Shown here: positions 1-8,716 of the stretch, piece after piece
Layout: each line of letters begins with the position of its first letter
Numbering within the stretch: position 1 is the first letter of the stretch
Assembly: GCF_003610805.1 (NCBI RefSeq)
Contig: NZ_RAPF01000001.1
Coordinates: 496,001 to 560,000 of the forward strand
Direction: 5' to 3'
DNA length: 64,000 nucleotides
DNA from: Altericroceibacterium spongiae
GTDB taxonomy: Bacteria; Pseudomonadota; Alphaproteobacteria; Sphingomonadales; Sphingomonadaceae
Program-made: the position numbers and the translations under genes
Notes under the pieces: generated by a model
What the model was told of the DNA's origin: nothing
The model's input: only the letters and a program-made list of their open reading frames with translations
Databases searched by the model: none

Positions 1-40
1 AACGAACAGAACGGTGCCGGAAAGACGGTTTCACAAATGA

Positions 41-77
41 AAAAGGCGGCGAAGGTTTTGTCCTTCGCCGCCTTTTT
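41..77. terminator. Bidirectional intrinsic terminator of the efflux operon
   Basis: A perfect 11-bp stem (GGCGGCGAAGG at 45-55 with CCTTCGCCGCC at 62-72) has a 6-nt loop and is flanked by AAAA on the left and TTTTT on the right. It can therefore terminate in both directions. It lies just beyond the stop codon of the outer membrane factor gene, the last gene of the leftward efflux operon. Confidence 0.85.
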
Positions 78-94
78 CGTGTGGGCTGTTTCGT

Positions 95-1549
95 TTATTC
101 GCTATCAGCCGGAGGCGCACCGCCGCCCAGTGCGATAAACAGCGTTGCTGCATTCTGATACAGCGAGCGGCGGGTCGTCAGCAACGTCTGGCGCGCGCTG
201 AACAGGCTCCGTTCAGCATCGAGCACTTCGAGATAGTCCGCCACCCCTTCACGATAACGCAGCCGGGCAATATGGGCGATCTGTTCCTGGGCTTCGACAT
301 TTTCTTCCAGCGAAAGCACCTGCTGAGCGAGCCAGCGGCGGCCCGCCAGCGCATCGGATACTTCGCGGAAAGCGGTCTGCACGGTCTTGTCGTAATTGGC
401 CACCGCCTCGGTTTCACGTGCCTTGGCAAGGCCCAGATCGGCCTCGCGGGCACCCCAGTCAAAAATCGGCAGATTGATCGAAGGGCCGGCGCTCCAGGTG
501 AAGGAATCGCCTTTGAACAATCCATCAAGTTCGCTCGATGCGAAACCGGCCGAGCCAGTCAGGCTGATCGAGGGAAAGAAGGCCGCCCGGGCCGCACCGA
601 TATTGGCTCTGGCCGCGCGCAGAGTTTCTTCTGCCGAAATGATATCGGGCCGTACCAGCATCAGATCAGATGGCAGACCGGCATCGAGATAGATGGTCGG
701 CGCCTGCTCGGCGAGCTTCTGTCCTTCGGGCATATCCTCGGGAATGGTACCGCCGACCAGTACCTGCAACTGGTTGCGAAGCTGGGCCGATGAGAGCCTT
801 TCTGCGGCTACCTGCTGTTCGGCTGTGGTCAGCAGCCCTTCCGCCTGACGATAGGGCAATGCGGAGGTGACGCCGGCATCGAGCCGTTTCCGAGCAATTT
901 CCAGCCCTTCGCGGCGGCTTTGCGCAGTGGCTTCGGCCAGAGCGAGCTGCTCCTGACTCTCGATAAGCTGATAATAGGTCGAAGCGACATCGCCGATCAG
1001 CGAGAGATAGAACGCCCGCTGTGCTGCTACAGTGGAGAGGTAATCTGCCCGAGCCGCTTCGCTCAGATTGGCCAGACGGCCCCAAAAATCGAGCTCGAAA
1101 GACGTGATCCCGACCCCGACATCATACCGGTTATAGGTAATGGAGTTGGGGGCATCGCCCCCTCCGCCATCGCCACTGCCGGGAATTTGCTGGCCGGTAT
1201 TGATCGTGTCGAGCGGTGTGCGGGTGCGGGTTCCGCTGGCCGAGGCATCCACATTGGGATAGCGATTGCTGTCCTGAATGCGGAATTGTGCACGGGCCTG
1301 CTCGACTTGTGCCGTCGCCACCATCAGATCGCGATTATTGACGAGCGCCGTTTTGATGAGCGCTTTGAGGCGATCGTCACGGAAATAGTCGGACCAGTCG
1401 ATTTCGCTGGCGACGGCGGTTCCTTCCGGGCGATCGGCCGGAAGGTAGCTGGAGGGCACCGACAATGCCGGGCGCTCATGTTCCGGTGCCATATTGACGC
1501 AGCCGGATGCCAGCAGAAGGCTGGCCATTGCGGTCAGTCTTTTGCTCAT
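95..1549 (-). CDS. RND efflux outer membrane factor, NodT/OprM-type lipoprotein
   Basis: This 484-aa protein is the outer membrane channel of a tripartite RND pump and would carry substrates from the inner membrane permease and periplasmic adaptor across the outer membrane. The N-terminus is a lipoprotein signal with lipobox LASGC (Cys17), followed by two outer-membrane-efflux repeats rich in long helices (for example around residues 180-260 and 395-460). The length is normal for the family. Its ATG overlaps the stop of the permease gene by 4 nt (ATGA), so the two are translationally coupled. It is the last gene of the operon and ends at a strong terminator. The exact substrate cannot be read from the sequence. 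Confidence 0.92.
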   Translation of the reverse strand: MSKRLTAMASLLLASGCVNMAPEHERPALSVPSSYLPADRPEGTAVASEIDWSDYFRDDRLKALIKTALVNNRDLMVATAQVEQARAQFRIQDSNRYPNVDASASGTRTRTPLDTINTGQQIPGSGDGGGGDAPNSITYNRYDVGVGITSFELDFWGRLANLSEAARADYLSTVAAQRAFYLSLIGDVASTYYQLIESQEQLALAEATAQSRREGLEIARKRLDAGVTSALPYRQAEGLLTTAEQQVAAERLSSAQLRNQLQVLVGGTIPEDMPEGQKLAEQAPTIYLDAGLPSDLMLVRPDIISAEETLRAARANIGAARAAFFPSISLTGSAGFASSELDGLFKGDSFTWSAGPSINLPIFDWGAREADLGLAKARETEAVANYDKTVQTAFREVSDALAGRRWLAQQVLSLEENVEAQEQIAHIARLRYREGVADYLEVLDAERSLFSARQTLLTTRRSLYQNAATLFIALGGGAPPADSE

Positions 1550-4500
1550 GACTGATGCTCCTCCTCACCCGGCTCGATATAGTCATGTTCGTGCATTTCA
1601 GCTGGTTCCGGTTTGGCGCGGCTGATGTAACGGCGCACCAGGAGATAGAGCAGCGGGATGAAGAAGATCCCGAATGCGGTGGCAGCGATCATTCCGCCCA
1701 TCACGCCCGTACCAACGGCGATCCGGCTCGCGGCACCGGCACCGGAGGACAGTGCCAGCGGAACCATGCCGAGAATAAAGGCGAGGGAGGTCATGATGAT
1801 CGGTCGCAGACGCAGATGCGCCGCTTCCTTAACCGCATCGAGCGGCTTCTTGCCATGCCCTTCCGCCTCGATGGCGAATTCGACAATCAAAATGGCATTT
1901 TTCGCAGCCAGACCGATGATCGTGATGAGACCGACATTGAAATAAATATCCGCCGACAATCCCCGCAGCATGGTGAACAGCACCGCGCCGAGAATCCCCA
2001 TCGGGACGATCAGCAGTACGGAGAAGGGTACCGCCCAGCTTTCATATAAAGCCGCGAGCAGCAGGAAGACGACAATGACTGAGAGGCCCAGAAGGGCGCC
2101 GACCTGGCCGCCGGCCTGTTTTTCCTCATAACTGATGCCGGTCCATTCATAATCGAGACCGTCGGGCAGGTTGGATGCAATTCGTTCCATCTCCTCCAGC
2201 GCAGCGCCCGAGGAATAGCCTGCAGCGGACTCACCCGAAATGGTCATGGCAGGATAGCCGTTATAACGGGCGAGCTGTATTGAGGCGGCATCCCATTCGG
2301 ACTGGGCGAAAGCGCTGAAAGGCACCAGTTCGCCCTGATCGTTGGGAATGCGCAGCGACTTCAGATCTTCTGCCGTTTTGCGATAATCCTTATCGGCCTG
2401 CACCATAACACGCAGGACTCGCCCGTCGCGATCGAAATCGTTCACATAGGCCGAGCCGAAATTGATCGACAGGGCATTGTTCACGTCCGACATGGACAGG
2501 CCCAGCGCCCGGGCCTGAAGCCGGTCGATATTGAGCTTGAGCTGCGGCGCAGGCGGTTGATCTTCGGGGCGGACATTGGTCAGCACCTCGCTCTGCATAG
2601 CCTGACCGAGAATCTGGTCGCGCGCCCTGGTCAGCTCTTCCCGTCCGAGCCCGGCGCGGTCTTCCAGCTTGAACTGGAAACCGGTCGCATTGCCAAGCGC
2701 GGTAATCGGCGGGGGCTGGAAAGCATAGGCAATCGCATCGCTGAGCTGCCCAAAGCGGGCCGTGGCTTCGCCCATGATCGTCAGCGAGGAATGTTCGCTG
2801 CCGGGCCGTTCTTCCCAGGGCGTGAACGGTGCGAAGATCATGCCGTTATTTTCGCCCTGACCGAAGAAGTTGAAGCCGTGGATCGTGATGAGATGGGCTA
2901 CTTCTTCTTTCGACTGCCAGAAGTCACCGACTTCGTTCAGCGCTTCATCGGTGCGTTCGGCAGAAGATCCCGGAGGTGTCTGCACCACGGTCAGGAGATA
3001 GCCCTGATCCTCATCGGGCAGGAAGCCGCCGGGAAGCCGGAGGAACAGTACAGCGGTAACGGCCACAAGAGCCAGAAAGACCGCAAGGCTGCGCATCGGG
3101 CGTGACAGGACCCTGGCATTGGCCCGGCCATATTTATCCGTGGTGCGGCTGAACCAGCGGTTGAAACCGCTGAAGAAGCGGGTCGAATAGCGGCTCGCTT
3201 TTGCCATCCATGCCCGGGGACCATTGCCTTCAATCGGCTCTTCCGCAGCAGGCGAAGGCGTATCGCCGTCGCTTCCCTCCGCACCCTCATTATGGGCGTG
3301 GCCGCCTTTGGTAACGGGTTTGAGGAAATGCGCGCACAGGGCCGGGGTCAGGATCAGCGCCATCAGGGCTGAGAAGAAGATCGAGACACTGAGCGTGGCT
3401 GAGAACTGCCGGTAAATGGCCCCGGTGGAGCCGGGGAAAAACACCATTGGCAGAAACACAGCGATCAGAACCAGCGTGATGCCGATAATGGCCCCGGTAA
3501 TCTGATCCATTGCCTTGCGGGTTGCAGGGATCGGATCGAGCCCTTCCTCGCTCATGATACGTTCGACATTCTCGATCACCACAATGGCGTCATCGACCAG
3601 AATACCGATGGCGAGCACCATGCCGAACAAGGTCAGCACATTGATCGAGAAACCGAAGATCCACAGGCCGAGACAGGCTCCGGCAAGCGCAATCGGCACA
3701 ACCAGCGTAGGGATGAGCGTAGCCCGCCAGTTCTGCAGGAACAGGAACATGACGAGGAAGACGAGCACCATGGCTTCGATCAGCGTCTTCACCACTTCGT
3801 GCACCGAGACTTCGATGAAGGGAGTGGTGTCGAAAGGGATGGACCACTGCACATCCTCGGGCAGGCTGCGTGCTACTTCTTCCATGCGCTGATTGACACC
3901 TTCGGCGGTATCGAGCGCATTGGCGCCGGTGGCGAGCTGCACGGCGAGGCCGGCCATCGGCTTGCCGTCCAGTTCCACGCTGGTAGCATAGGTTTCCGCG
4001 CCCAGTTCCACGCGGGCGACATCGCCGAGACGGACATTGGCCGTATCGGTATCGGAGCGCAGGATGATATCCTTGAATTCCTGCACAGTAGAGAAACGAC
4101 CCTGCGTGCGGATCGTGGCAGTGATCTGCTGACCGTCGGGAGAGGGCATGGCGCCGATCGAGCCGCCGGCTGATGCGGCATTCTGCGCTTCGATTTCGGC
4201 CACGACCTGCGCCGGTGATATATTATAGGAAGCCAGCTTGTCGGGATCGAGCCAGATGCGCATCGCATAGGCCGAGCCGAACAGGCGTACATCGCCCACA
4301 CCGGGCACGCGCCGCAATTCGTCGATTACCTGGCTATTGGCAACGTTACCGAGGTCGGTCGCGCTCATCGTCCCGCTTTTCGAGGTCAGCGCGACAATGG
4401 CAAGAAAGTTGGAATTGGCCTGACGGATCGAAATACCCTGCTGCCGGACCGATTCCGGCAAACGCGCTTCAATCGTGGAGAGGCGGTTCTGAATCTCGGT

Positions 4501-4812
4501 CTGCGCGATATCGATATCGGTCCCGCTTTCGAAAGTGACCGTGATTTCCGCTGTTCCGTTGGAGCGGTTAGCTGAAGCCATATAGAGGTAACCATCGACC
4601 CCGTTCAGCTCCTGCTCGATCACTTTCGTGACGTTGTTCTCTATCGTCTCCGCATCGGCACCGGGATAGGTGACACTGATCGTCACCGAAGGCGGGGCGA
4701 CTTCGGGATATTGTTCGATGGGAAGGCTGCGCAGGGCGATAAGCCCCATCAGCAGGATGAATAAGGCCACCACCCAGGCAAAGACCGGGCGGTCGATGAA
4801 AAAGCGTGCCAT
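1546..4812 (-). CDS. RND multidrug efflux permease, HAE1 (AcrB/MexB) family
   Basis: This 1088-aa inner membrane proton-drug antiporter has 12 expected membrane helices and two large periplasmic loops. The start (MARFFIDRPVFAWVVAL) is the classic HAE1 N-terminus. The paired acidic residues of the proton relay are visible in GILVDDAIVVIENVER, near residue 405. A hydrophilic His/Asp/Glu/Pro-rich stretch of about 40 residues sits in the cytoplasmic loop between helices 6 and 7 and makes the protein slightly longer than AcrB (about 1050). It lies 3 bp after the adaptor gene and overlaps the outer membrane factor gene. HAE1 members usually export hydrophobic or amphiphilic compounds; the substrate here is unknown. 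Confidence 0.94.
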   Translation of the reverse strand: MARFFIDRPVFAWVVALFILLMGLIALRSLPIEQYPEVAPPSVTISVTYPGADAETIENNVTKVIEQELNGVDGYLYMASANRSNGTAEITVTFESGTDIDIAQTEIQNRLSTIEARLPESVRQQGISIRQANSNFLAIVALTSKSGTMSATDLGNVANSQVIDELRRVPGVGDVRLFGSAYAMRIWLDPDKLASYNISPAQVVAEIEAQNAASAGGSIGAMPSPDGQQITATIRTQGRFSTVQEFKDIILRSDTDTANVRLGDVARVELGAETYATSVELDGKPMAGLAVQLATGANALDTAEGVNQRMEEVARSLPEDVQWSIPFDTTPFIEVSVHEVVKTLIEAMVLVFLVMFLFLQNWRATLIPTLVVPIALAGACLGLWIFGFSINVLTLFGMVLAIGILVDDAIVVIENVERIMSEEGLDPIPATRKAMDQITGAIIGITLVLIAVFLPMVFFPGSTGAIYRQFSATLSVSIFFSALMALILTPALCAHFLKPVTKGGHAHNEGAEGSDGDTPSPAAEEPIEGNGPRAWMAKASRYSTRFFSGFNRWFSRTTDKYGRANARVLSRPMRSLAVFLALVAVTAVLFLRLPGGFLPDEDQGYLLTVVQTPPGSSAERTDEALNEVGDFWQSKEEVAHLITIHGFNFFGQGENNGMIFAPFTPWEERPGSEHSSLTIMGEATARFGQLSDAIAYAFQPPPITALGNATGFQFKLEDRAGLGREELTRARDQILGQAMQSEVLTNVRPEDQPPAPQLKLNIDRLQARALGLSMSDVNNALSINFGSAYVNDFDRDGRVLRVMVQADKDYRKTAEDLKSLRIPNDQGELVPFSAFAQSEWDAASIQLARYNGYPAMTISGESAAGYSSGAALEEMERIASNLPDGLDYEWTGISYEEKQAGGQVGALLGLSVIVVFLLLAALYESWAVPFSVLLIVPMGILGAVLFTMLRGLSADIYFNVGLITIIGLAAKNAILIVEFAIEAEGHGKKPLDAVKEAAHLRLRPIIMTSLAFILGMVPLALSSGAGAASRIAVGTGVMGGMIAATAFGIFFIPLLYLLVRRYISRAKPEPAEMHEHDYIEPGEEEHQS

Positions 4813-4815
4813 GGC

Positions 4816-6024
4816 TTACTGCTTCTCGCTTGCGGTCTTGGACCTGGAGGACTGCTTCTCGCCGCTCTTGGCGGCGGCTTCCCGATCCCCTTGTGCGTCC
4901 GCGGCTTTGCCTTTGCCCTGCTGGACAGGCTTGACCGGCATATCGGGCTGCAGCTTCTGGATATTGTTCACGATGACCTGATCGCCGGGCTCAAGCCCTT
5001 TCTCGATCACCCAGGATTTATCGACCATGGTGCCGACTTCAACCTGGCGTACCTGCACGGTGCTATCTTTGGAAACCACGAAGACGCTGGCGTTGGTGGC
5101 GCTGATAACCACGGCTTTTTGCGGCACGAGAATTCCCGCCTTACGCTGTCCGGCGATCAGCCGGGCGCGGACGAATTCACCCGGCAGCAGCAATTTGTCA
5201 GGATTGGGGAAGGTCGCGCGCATAGCGACCGTTCCGGTATTTTCATCCACGCTGTAATCGAGGAAGTCGATCACACCTTTGATGGGATAATCGGTTCCGT
5301 CTGAGAACTTCAGCGAGACTTCCACCTTGTCATTATCGTTGAGCACCACCTTGCCTTCGGTGATCGCCCGGCGAATGGCGAGCATGTCGTCGGCAGCCTG
5401 CGAGAAAGTGACATAGATCGGGTCGAGCTGTTCGATCCGGGTCATCAGCGTGCCTTCGGGCTGGCTGACGAGCGCGCCTTCCGTCACCTGTGCGCGACCG
5501 GCACGACCGGAAATCGGTGCTTCCACGGTGGTGTAGCCGAGCTGGAGCGAAGCGGCCTGCAATTCCGCCTTGATCTGCGCCACATTGGCCTTGGCTTCGC
5601 GGGCCGCAGCTACGGCAGCGTCATATTCCTGCTGGCTGATGGCGTTTTCGCCGACCAGGGGTTTGTAACGGTCCACCACCGCCTGCGCATTGGTTGCCGT
5701 GGCTCGTGCGCGGGCCAGACTCGCTTCGCTCTGGGCGTAGCTGGCGCGCAATTCAGACGGATCGATGCGGAACAAGGGCTGTCCTGCGCCGACATCGACC
5801 CCTTCTTCGTATAGCCGCCTTTGCACAATACCGGTGACGCGGGCGCGCACTTCGGCAATCCGTACCGCTTCGGTCCGGCCTGGAAGTTCGACGATATTCG
5901 GAATCTGCTCTTCCTTAATCGTCACGGTTTCGACTGGCAGGGCTTGGGGCGCTTCCGATTCGGAATTGCCGCTACATCCGGCCAAAGCGCAGAGAACTGC
6001 GGCGAGTAGGGGTCTGAACTTCAC
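4816..6024 (-). CDS. RND efflux periplasmic adaptor (membrane fusion lipoprotein)
   Basis: This 402-aa adaptor joins the permease to the outer membrane channel. A GTG start at 6024 is preferred because it gives a clean lipoprotein signal with lipobox ALAGC (Cys17). Starting further upstream would add about 59 residues without signal character. The order is then a barrel-sandwich hybrid half, a helical hairpin (Ala/Glu/Arg-rich), the second lipoyl half, a beta-barrel and a membrane-proximal domain, as in AcrA/MexA. The C-terminus is a charged low-complexity tail (Lys/Ser/Glu). It is the first gene of the operon, and its start overlaps a 5-residue leader frame (6038-6021) in a GTGA arrangement. 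It is divergent from a TetR gene, which suggests TetR control. Confidence 0.9.
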   Translation of the reverse strand: MKFRPLLAAVLCALAGCSGNSESEAPQALPVETVTIKEEQIPNIVELPGRTEAVRIAEVRARVTGIVQRRLYEEGVDVGAGQPLFRIDPSELRASYAQSEASLARARATATNAQAVVDRYKPLVGENAISQQEYDAAVAAAREAKANVAQIKAELQAASLQLGYTTVEAPISGRAGRAQVTEGALVSQPEGTLMTRIEQLDPIYVTFSQAADDMLAIRRAITEGKVVLNDNDKVEVSLKFSDGTDYPIKGVIDFLDYSVDENTGTVAMRATFPNPDKLLLPGEFVRARLIAGQRKAGILVPQKAVVISATNASVFVVSKDSTVQVRQVEVGTMVDKSWVIEKGLEPGDQVIVNNIQKLQPDMPVKPVQQGKGKAADAQGDREAAAKSGEKQSSRSKTASEKQ

Positions 6025-6059
6025 GAGCGAACTTTCATTATTGTGCAGTTGCGAAAACG

Positions 6060-6075
6060 TGTAATAGGCATTACA
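6060..6075. promoter_or_regulatory. Candidate TetR operator
   Basis: The perfect 16-bp inverted repeat TGTAATAGGCATTACA (6-bp arms, 4-bp centre) lies in the 77-bp divergent intergenic region between the adaptor gene (6024) and the TetR gene (6102). Position, symmetry and size are as expected for a TetR-dimer operator serving both promoters. Confidence 0.65.
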
Positions 6076-6101
6076 TTGACCTTCGACAAGAGGGAGTGGA
6101 G

Positions 6102-6710
6102 ATGGTCGAAGTAAAAAATCATCGGTTGGGCGACAGGCGGCAGGCTTTCCTGCATGCCGCACGCGATCTGTTTGTCCGGCAGGGTTATGAAACAACGTCA
6201 CTGGCAGATATTGTGGACGCTGCCGGAGGGTCTCTGGCGACCTTATACAAGCTTTTTGGAAATAAAGCAGGCCTTCTGAACGCGATTGTCCATGAGGAGA
6301 AAGCCATAGGAGTCGGCTTTATCCGCGATGCGGCGGCGGCCGATACCGACCCGGCGACAGCGCTCTATAATCTGGCAGAGGCGGCTTTCTCCTATTACAC
6401 CGATCCTGAAGCGATCCGATTCATGCGGTTGATGATTGCTGTCAGCATTGCTCATCCCGAATGCGGACAGGAATATTTCGATTGTTCGATTTCCCAGTCT
6501 TATCAGGAGATGGAAGAGCTGTTCCGCAAATGGGAAATGCGGGGCATCGTGCTCAATTACAGCCCCAGAATGCTGGCTGAAATGTTCTTTTCGCTGATTG
6601 CCTACGATCTGCAAATACAGGCCATTTCCATGCGAAAGGAGCGGCAATTGACGGAGGAAAATCTACGCAAGAGAATAGATTTTTTTCTCAAAGGCGCCGG
6701 CCTTGCCTGA
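6102..6710 (+). CDS. TetR-family regulator of the RND operon
   Basis: This 202-aa repressor has an N-terminal helix-turn-helix (about residues 9-55; RQAFLHAARDLFVRQGYETTSLADI, then GGSLATLYKLFGNKAGLL) and an AcrR/AefR-like ligand-binding C-terminal domain. ATG 6102 is chosen over an in-frame GTG at 6096 because AGGGAG (6091-6096) is then at proper spacing. It is divergent from the efflux operon with a palindrome in between. It most likely represses itself and the pump until a ligand binds; the ligand is unknown. Confidence 0.88.
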   Translation: MVEVKNHRLGDRRQAFLHAARDLFVRQGYETTSLADIVDAAGGSLATLYKLFGNKAGLLNAIVHEEKAIGVGFIRDAAAADTDPATALYNLAEAAFSYYTDPEAIRFMRLMIAVSIAHPECGQEYFDCSISQSYQEMEELFRKWEMRGIVLNYSPRMLAEMFFSLIAYDLQIQAISMRKERQLTEENLRKRIDFFLKGAGLA

Positions 6711-6946
6711 CAGGAAGTCTCCTTTTTTCGCCGTGCAGCAGTGGATTTTGCCAGCTCTAACTTGCACCCGTCGGTTTCATAAAATGAAAGGTTTGTTTGA
6801 CGGGTGATACAGCGAAGCGGTTAACGCAGGATCTCCGGTCTGGTACGTGCGCTGCTCTATTGAATTTAAAATAATCACTATTTTACAATTATATAATTAC
6901 ACATATTGATCTTAGCTTGAATATTTTACGTCTGTTAAAACAGTGT

Positions 6947-6973
6947 GGGGGGAGGCGCCTAGCGCCTGCCCCC
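6947..6973 (-). terminator. Candidate terminator of the AcnX operon
   Basis: A GC-rich hairpin (GGGGG-C-AGGCGC against GCGCCT-C-CCCCC on the minus strand, one mismatch, 3-nt loop) spans the stop of the AcnX small-subunit gene, with a short T-run a few bases beyond. The convergent gap to the TetR gene (6711-6958) is otherwise very AT-rich and includes a 12-bp palindrome AATTATATAATT at 6887-6898. Confidence 0.45.
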
Positions 6974-7411
6974 TTTCCACACCTGAATTTCACCCGCATC
7001 GGCATCTATTCGTACCCAGTCACCGCTGGCGATATGTGCAATCGGGTTCAGATCGCAATCGGTCATGGCCGGGACGCGCAGCACCACCGAACCGAGCGCC
7101 GCCTTGGTAGTCATGATGTTGAAGATCAACGCAATCGGTGCTTTCTGGCGCAAACGGGCCATATGGAAAATGGCTGACCAACCGGACGATCCTTTCGCGC
7201 CTGGAAAGACCAGAATCTTGCCGGCAAAGCTTTGCCCGCGCAATTCGTGACGGCTTTCGATTACCTCCCCGGTCATCGGGCTGACACCGCCCCAGCCGGA
7301 AATGGTCTGGCTGGTGACAAGCGCTTCGCCTTCGGTCACACCGCCCACAACTTTACGCCCGTGAATGATGAGGTCGGGTTTGCTTGCCGTTACGCTGGTA
7401 TCCGTCATCAT
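6959..7411 (-). CDS. AcnX-type aconitase-superfamily dehydratase, small (swivel) subunit (DUF126)
   Basis: This 150-aa protein matches the swivel-domain partner of AcnX enzymes, which include cis-3-hydroxy-L-proline dehydratase and mevalonate-5-phosphate dehydratase. Family features seen are the GEALVT segment, the SGWGGVSPMTGEVIE segment, GKILVFPGAKGSSGWS and a terminal DWVRIDADAGEIQVW. The start at ATG 7411 overlaps the stop of the upstream gene (ATGA). It looks intact, but its partner gene is chimeric (see 7408-8406), so the enzyme is probably inactive or altered. The substrate cannot be assigned. Confidence 0.8.
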   Translation of the reverse strand: MMTDTSVTASKPDLIIHGRKVVGGVTEGEALVTSQTISGWGGVSPMTGEVIESRHELRGQSFAGKILVFPGAKGSSGWSAIFHMARLRQKAPIALIFNIMTTKAALGSVVLRVPAMTDCDLNPIAHIASGDWVRIDADAGEIQVWKGGRR

Positions 7412-8406
7412 GCCAGTCTCCCTTCCCAGCGCCCGGTGCAGGCTGCCTCGATACATTCGGCGGTGGTGCCGTACCATCCTTCGATCCCCATGATGGCGGG
7501 CAGATAATGGGTCTGCTTGGCGCTGTCGAAAGCGGCCACTTTCGTGCCTTTCGGTATGGCCTGACTGATGGCGGAACAGGTATCGGTCATCAGTAGCGCT
7601 CCGGCTTTGCGCAGCATTTCGGCGTAACCGCTGGCTTCCGCCGTAGCTTTGACGGCGCGGCTGGTGAAGATCCACAATGCACTGTTTTCATGAACTTTAC
7701 GGCCTTCGATCAGGCGTGCCGCTTCGCCGATCTGGTCGAGCGAATAATGCGGACAACCGAGCATCACATAATCGACATCGTGGCTTTCGCCCATGCTATT
7801 GAGTTTTTCGTAGACTTCGCGTCGCGCGGCATCGTCATAGCAGAAATGCTCGCCCCGCTGTGCCCCGCCAAAGGCGGTTGCGAGATCGGGCGCTTCGGGC
7901 GTGATGCCGACCATATGATACATTTCTACGCCGCCCGACGAGGCAGCGGCGGCGCCGAAATGCTTGTGACGGATCAATGAAGGATCGTGGATCGGCCCAT
8001 CCAGTACAGGAATAGAATCTTCCACAGCACCACCGACGAAATAGCCCAGCAGACCCCATTCGAAAATATCGTCCACCGGGCGGGCGACGTCGACCAGATG
8101 GTGCCCTTTACGGAAATCGTCCCGATGAAAGCCCCAGTCGGGAATGCGTTTTGCCAGCATGGCGGCACTGGTGGATTCGCGGCCTTCGCAATTGGTGCGC
8201 ACTTCGAAAGGCACACCCCCGGCGGCGCGAATAGCCTCTTTCACCACTTTGGCCACGCCATCGAGATGGGCATAGCATACGGCCAGTTCGGACGAGGAAT
8301 TGACCACGGCGATCTTGGGTTTGAGCATATCGTCCTCGCTCAGTCCCAGAGCGAGCCACTGGGCCCGGCGAGCGGCGGAATTGGCGGACAGGCTGCGCAA
8401 AGTCAT
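7408..8406 (-). pseudogene. Chimeric gene: IlvD-like N-terminus joined to AcnX large subunit (DUF521)
   Basis: The open frame encodes 332 residues and has a good ribosome site (AAGGAG). Residues 1 to about 70 resemble the start of IlvD/Edd dehydratases (KPKIAVVNSSSELAVCYAHL, with the cluster-type Cys44). From about residue 70 (RTNCEGRES) onward the sequence is AcnX catalytic subunit: WGFHRDDF, GLLGYFVGGAVEDSIPV, SSGGVEMYHMVGITPEAP and CSAISQAIPKG. AcnX normally has roughly 125 more residues ahead of the RTN motif, and IlvD continues for about 500 more. The simplest reading is an in-frame deletion that removed most of an ilvD-like gene and the 5' part of acnX, joined at shared VRT coding. It is called a pseudogene because both enzymes lack essential parts. 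An assembly error is the alternative. Confidence 0.7.
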
Positions 8407-8418
8407 GGAATAGTCTCC

Positions 8419-8716
8419 TTAGGAAGCAGGAACGGGATCGGGGAGCGGTGGTGTGGTATCGGGCCGTTTGCGGACAAAATGAGCGATACCCAGGGCACAA
8501 AGCGCCAGAGTGAGAGGGCAGATGGCCAGAATGGCGAAGCTGCGCACGATCGGCAGGCCGCTGGTCAGCACATAGCCGCCGATGATCGGCCCGGCGATAC
8601 CGCCGATCTTGGCGACCGAAGTGGCCCAGCCAGCGCCATTGGCGCGGATGGCAGTAGCGTAATAGACACCGGCGATGGAGAGGATGCCGAAATGCGCCCC
8701 GCCGACAAAGCTGGTC
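8419..8716 (-). pseudogene. C-terminal remnant of an MFS transporter
   Basis: The minus-strand frame ending at 8419 encodes the last two membrane helices of an MFS permease of the AAHS/ACS type (FVGGAHFGILSIAGVYYATA, then RANGAGWA, IGGIAGPIIGGYVL and a final hydrophobic helix, ending DPVPAS). Only about 98 of the usual 430 residues remain. Upstream of about 8716 the sequence switches to the start of the opposite-strand oxidoreductase. The open frame there is only the antisense of that gene. It precedes the IlvD/AcnX chimera by 12 bp, so the transporter was once the first gene of the same operon. Confidence 0.7.

Noticed and set aside
6887-6898. AATTATATAATT palindrome as an operator
   Set aside because: It lies in a convergent, very AT-rich gap with no promoter-proximal gene start, so chance is likely.
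7987-8716. Long plus-strand frame ahead of the FAD oxidoreductase
   Set aside because: It is the antisense of the IlvD/AcnX chimera and the MFS remnant; only the part from about 8717 has family features.
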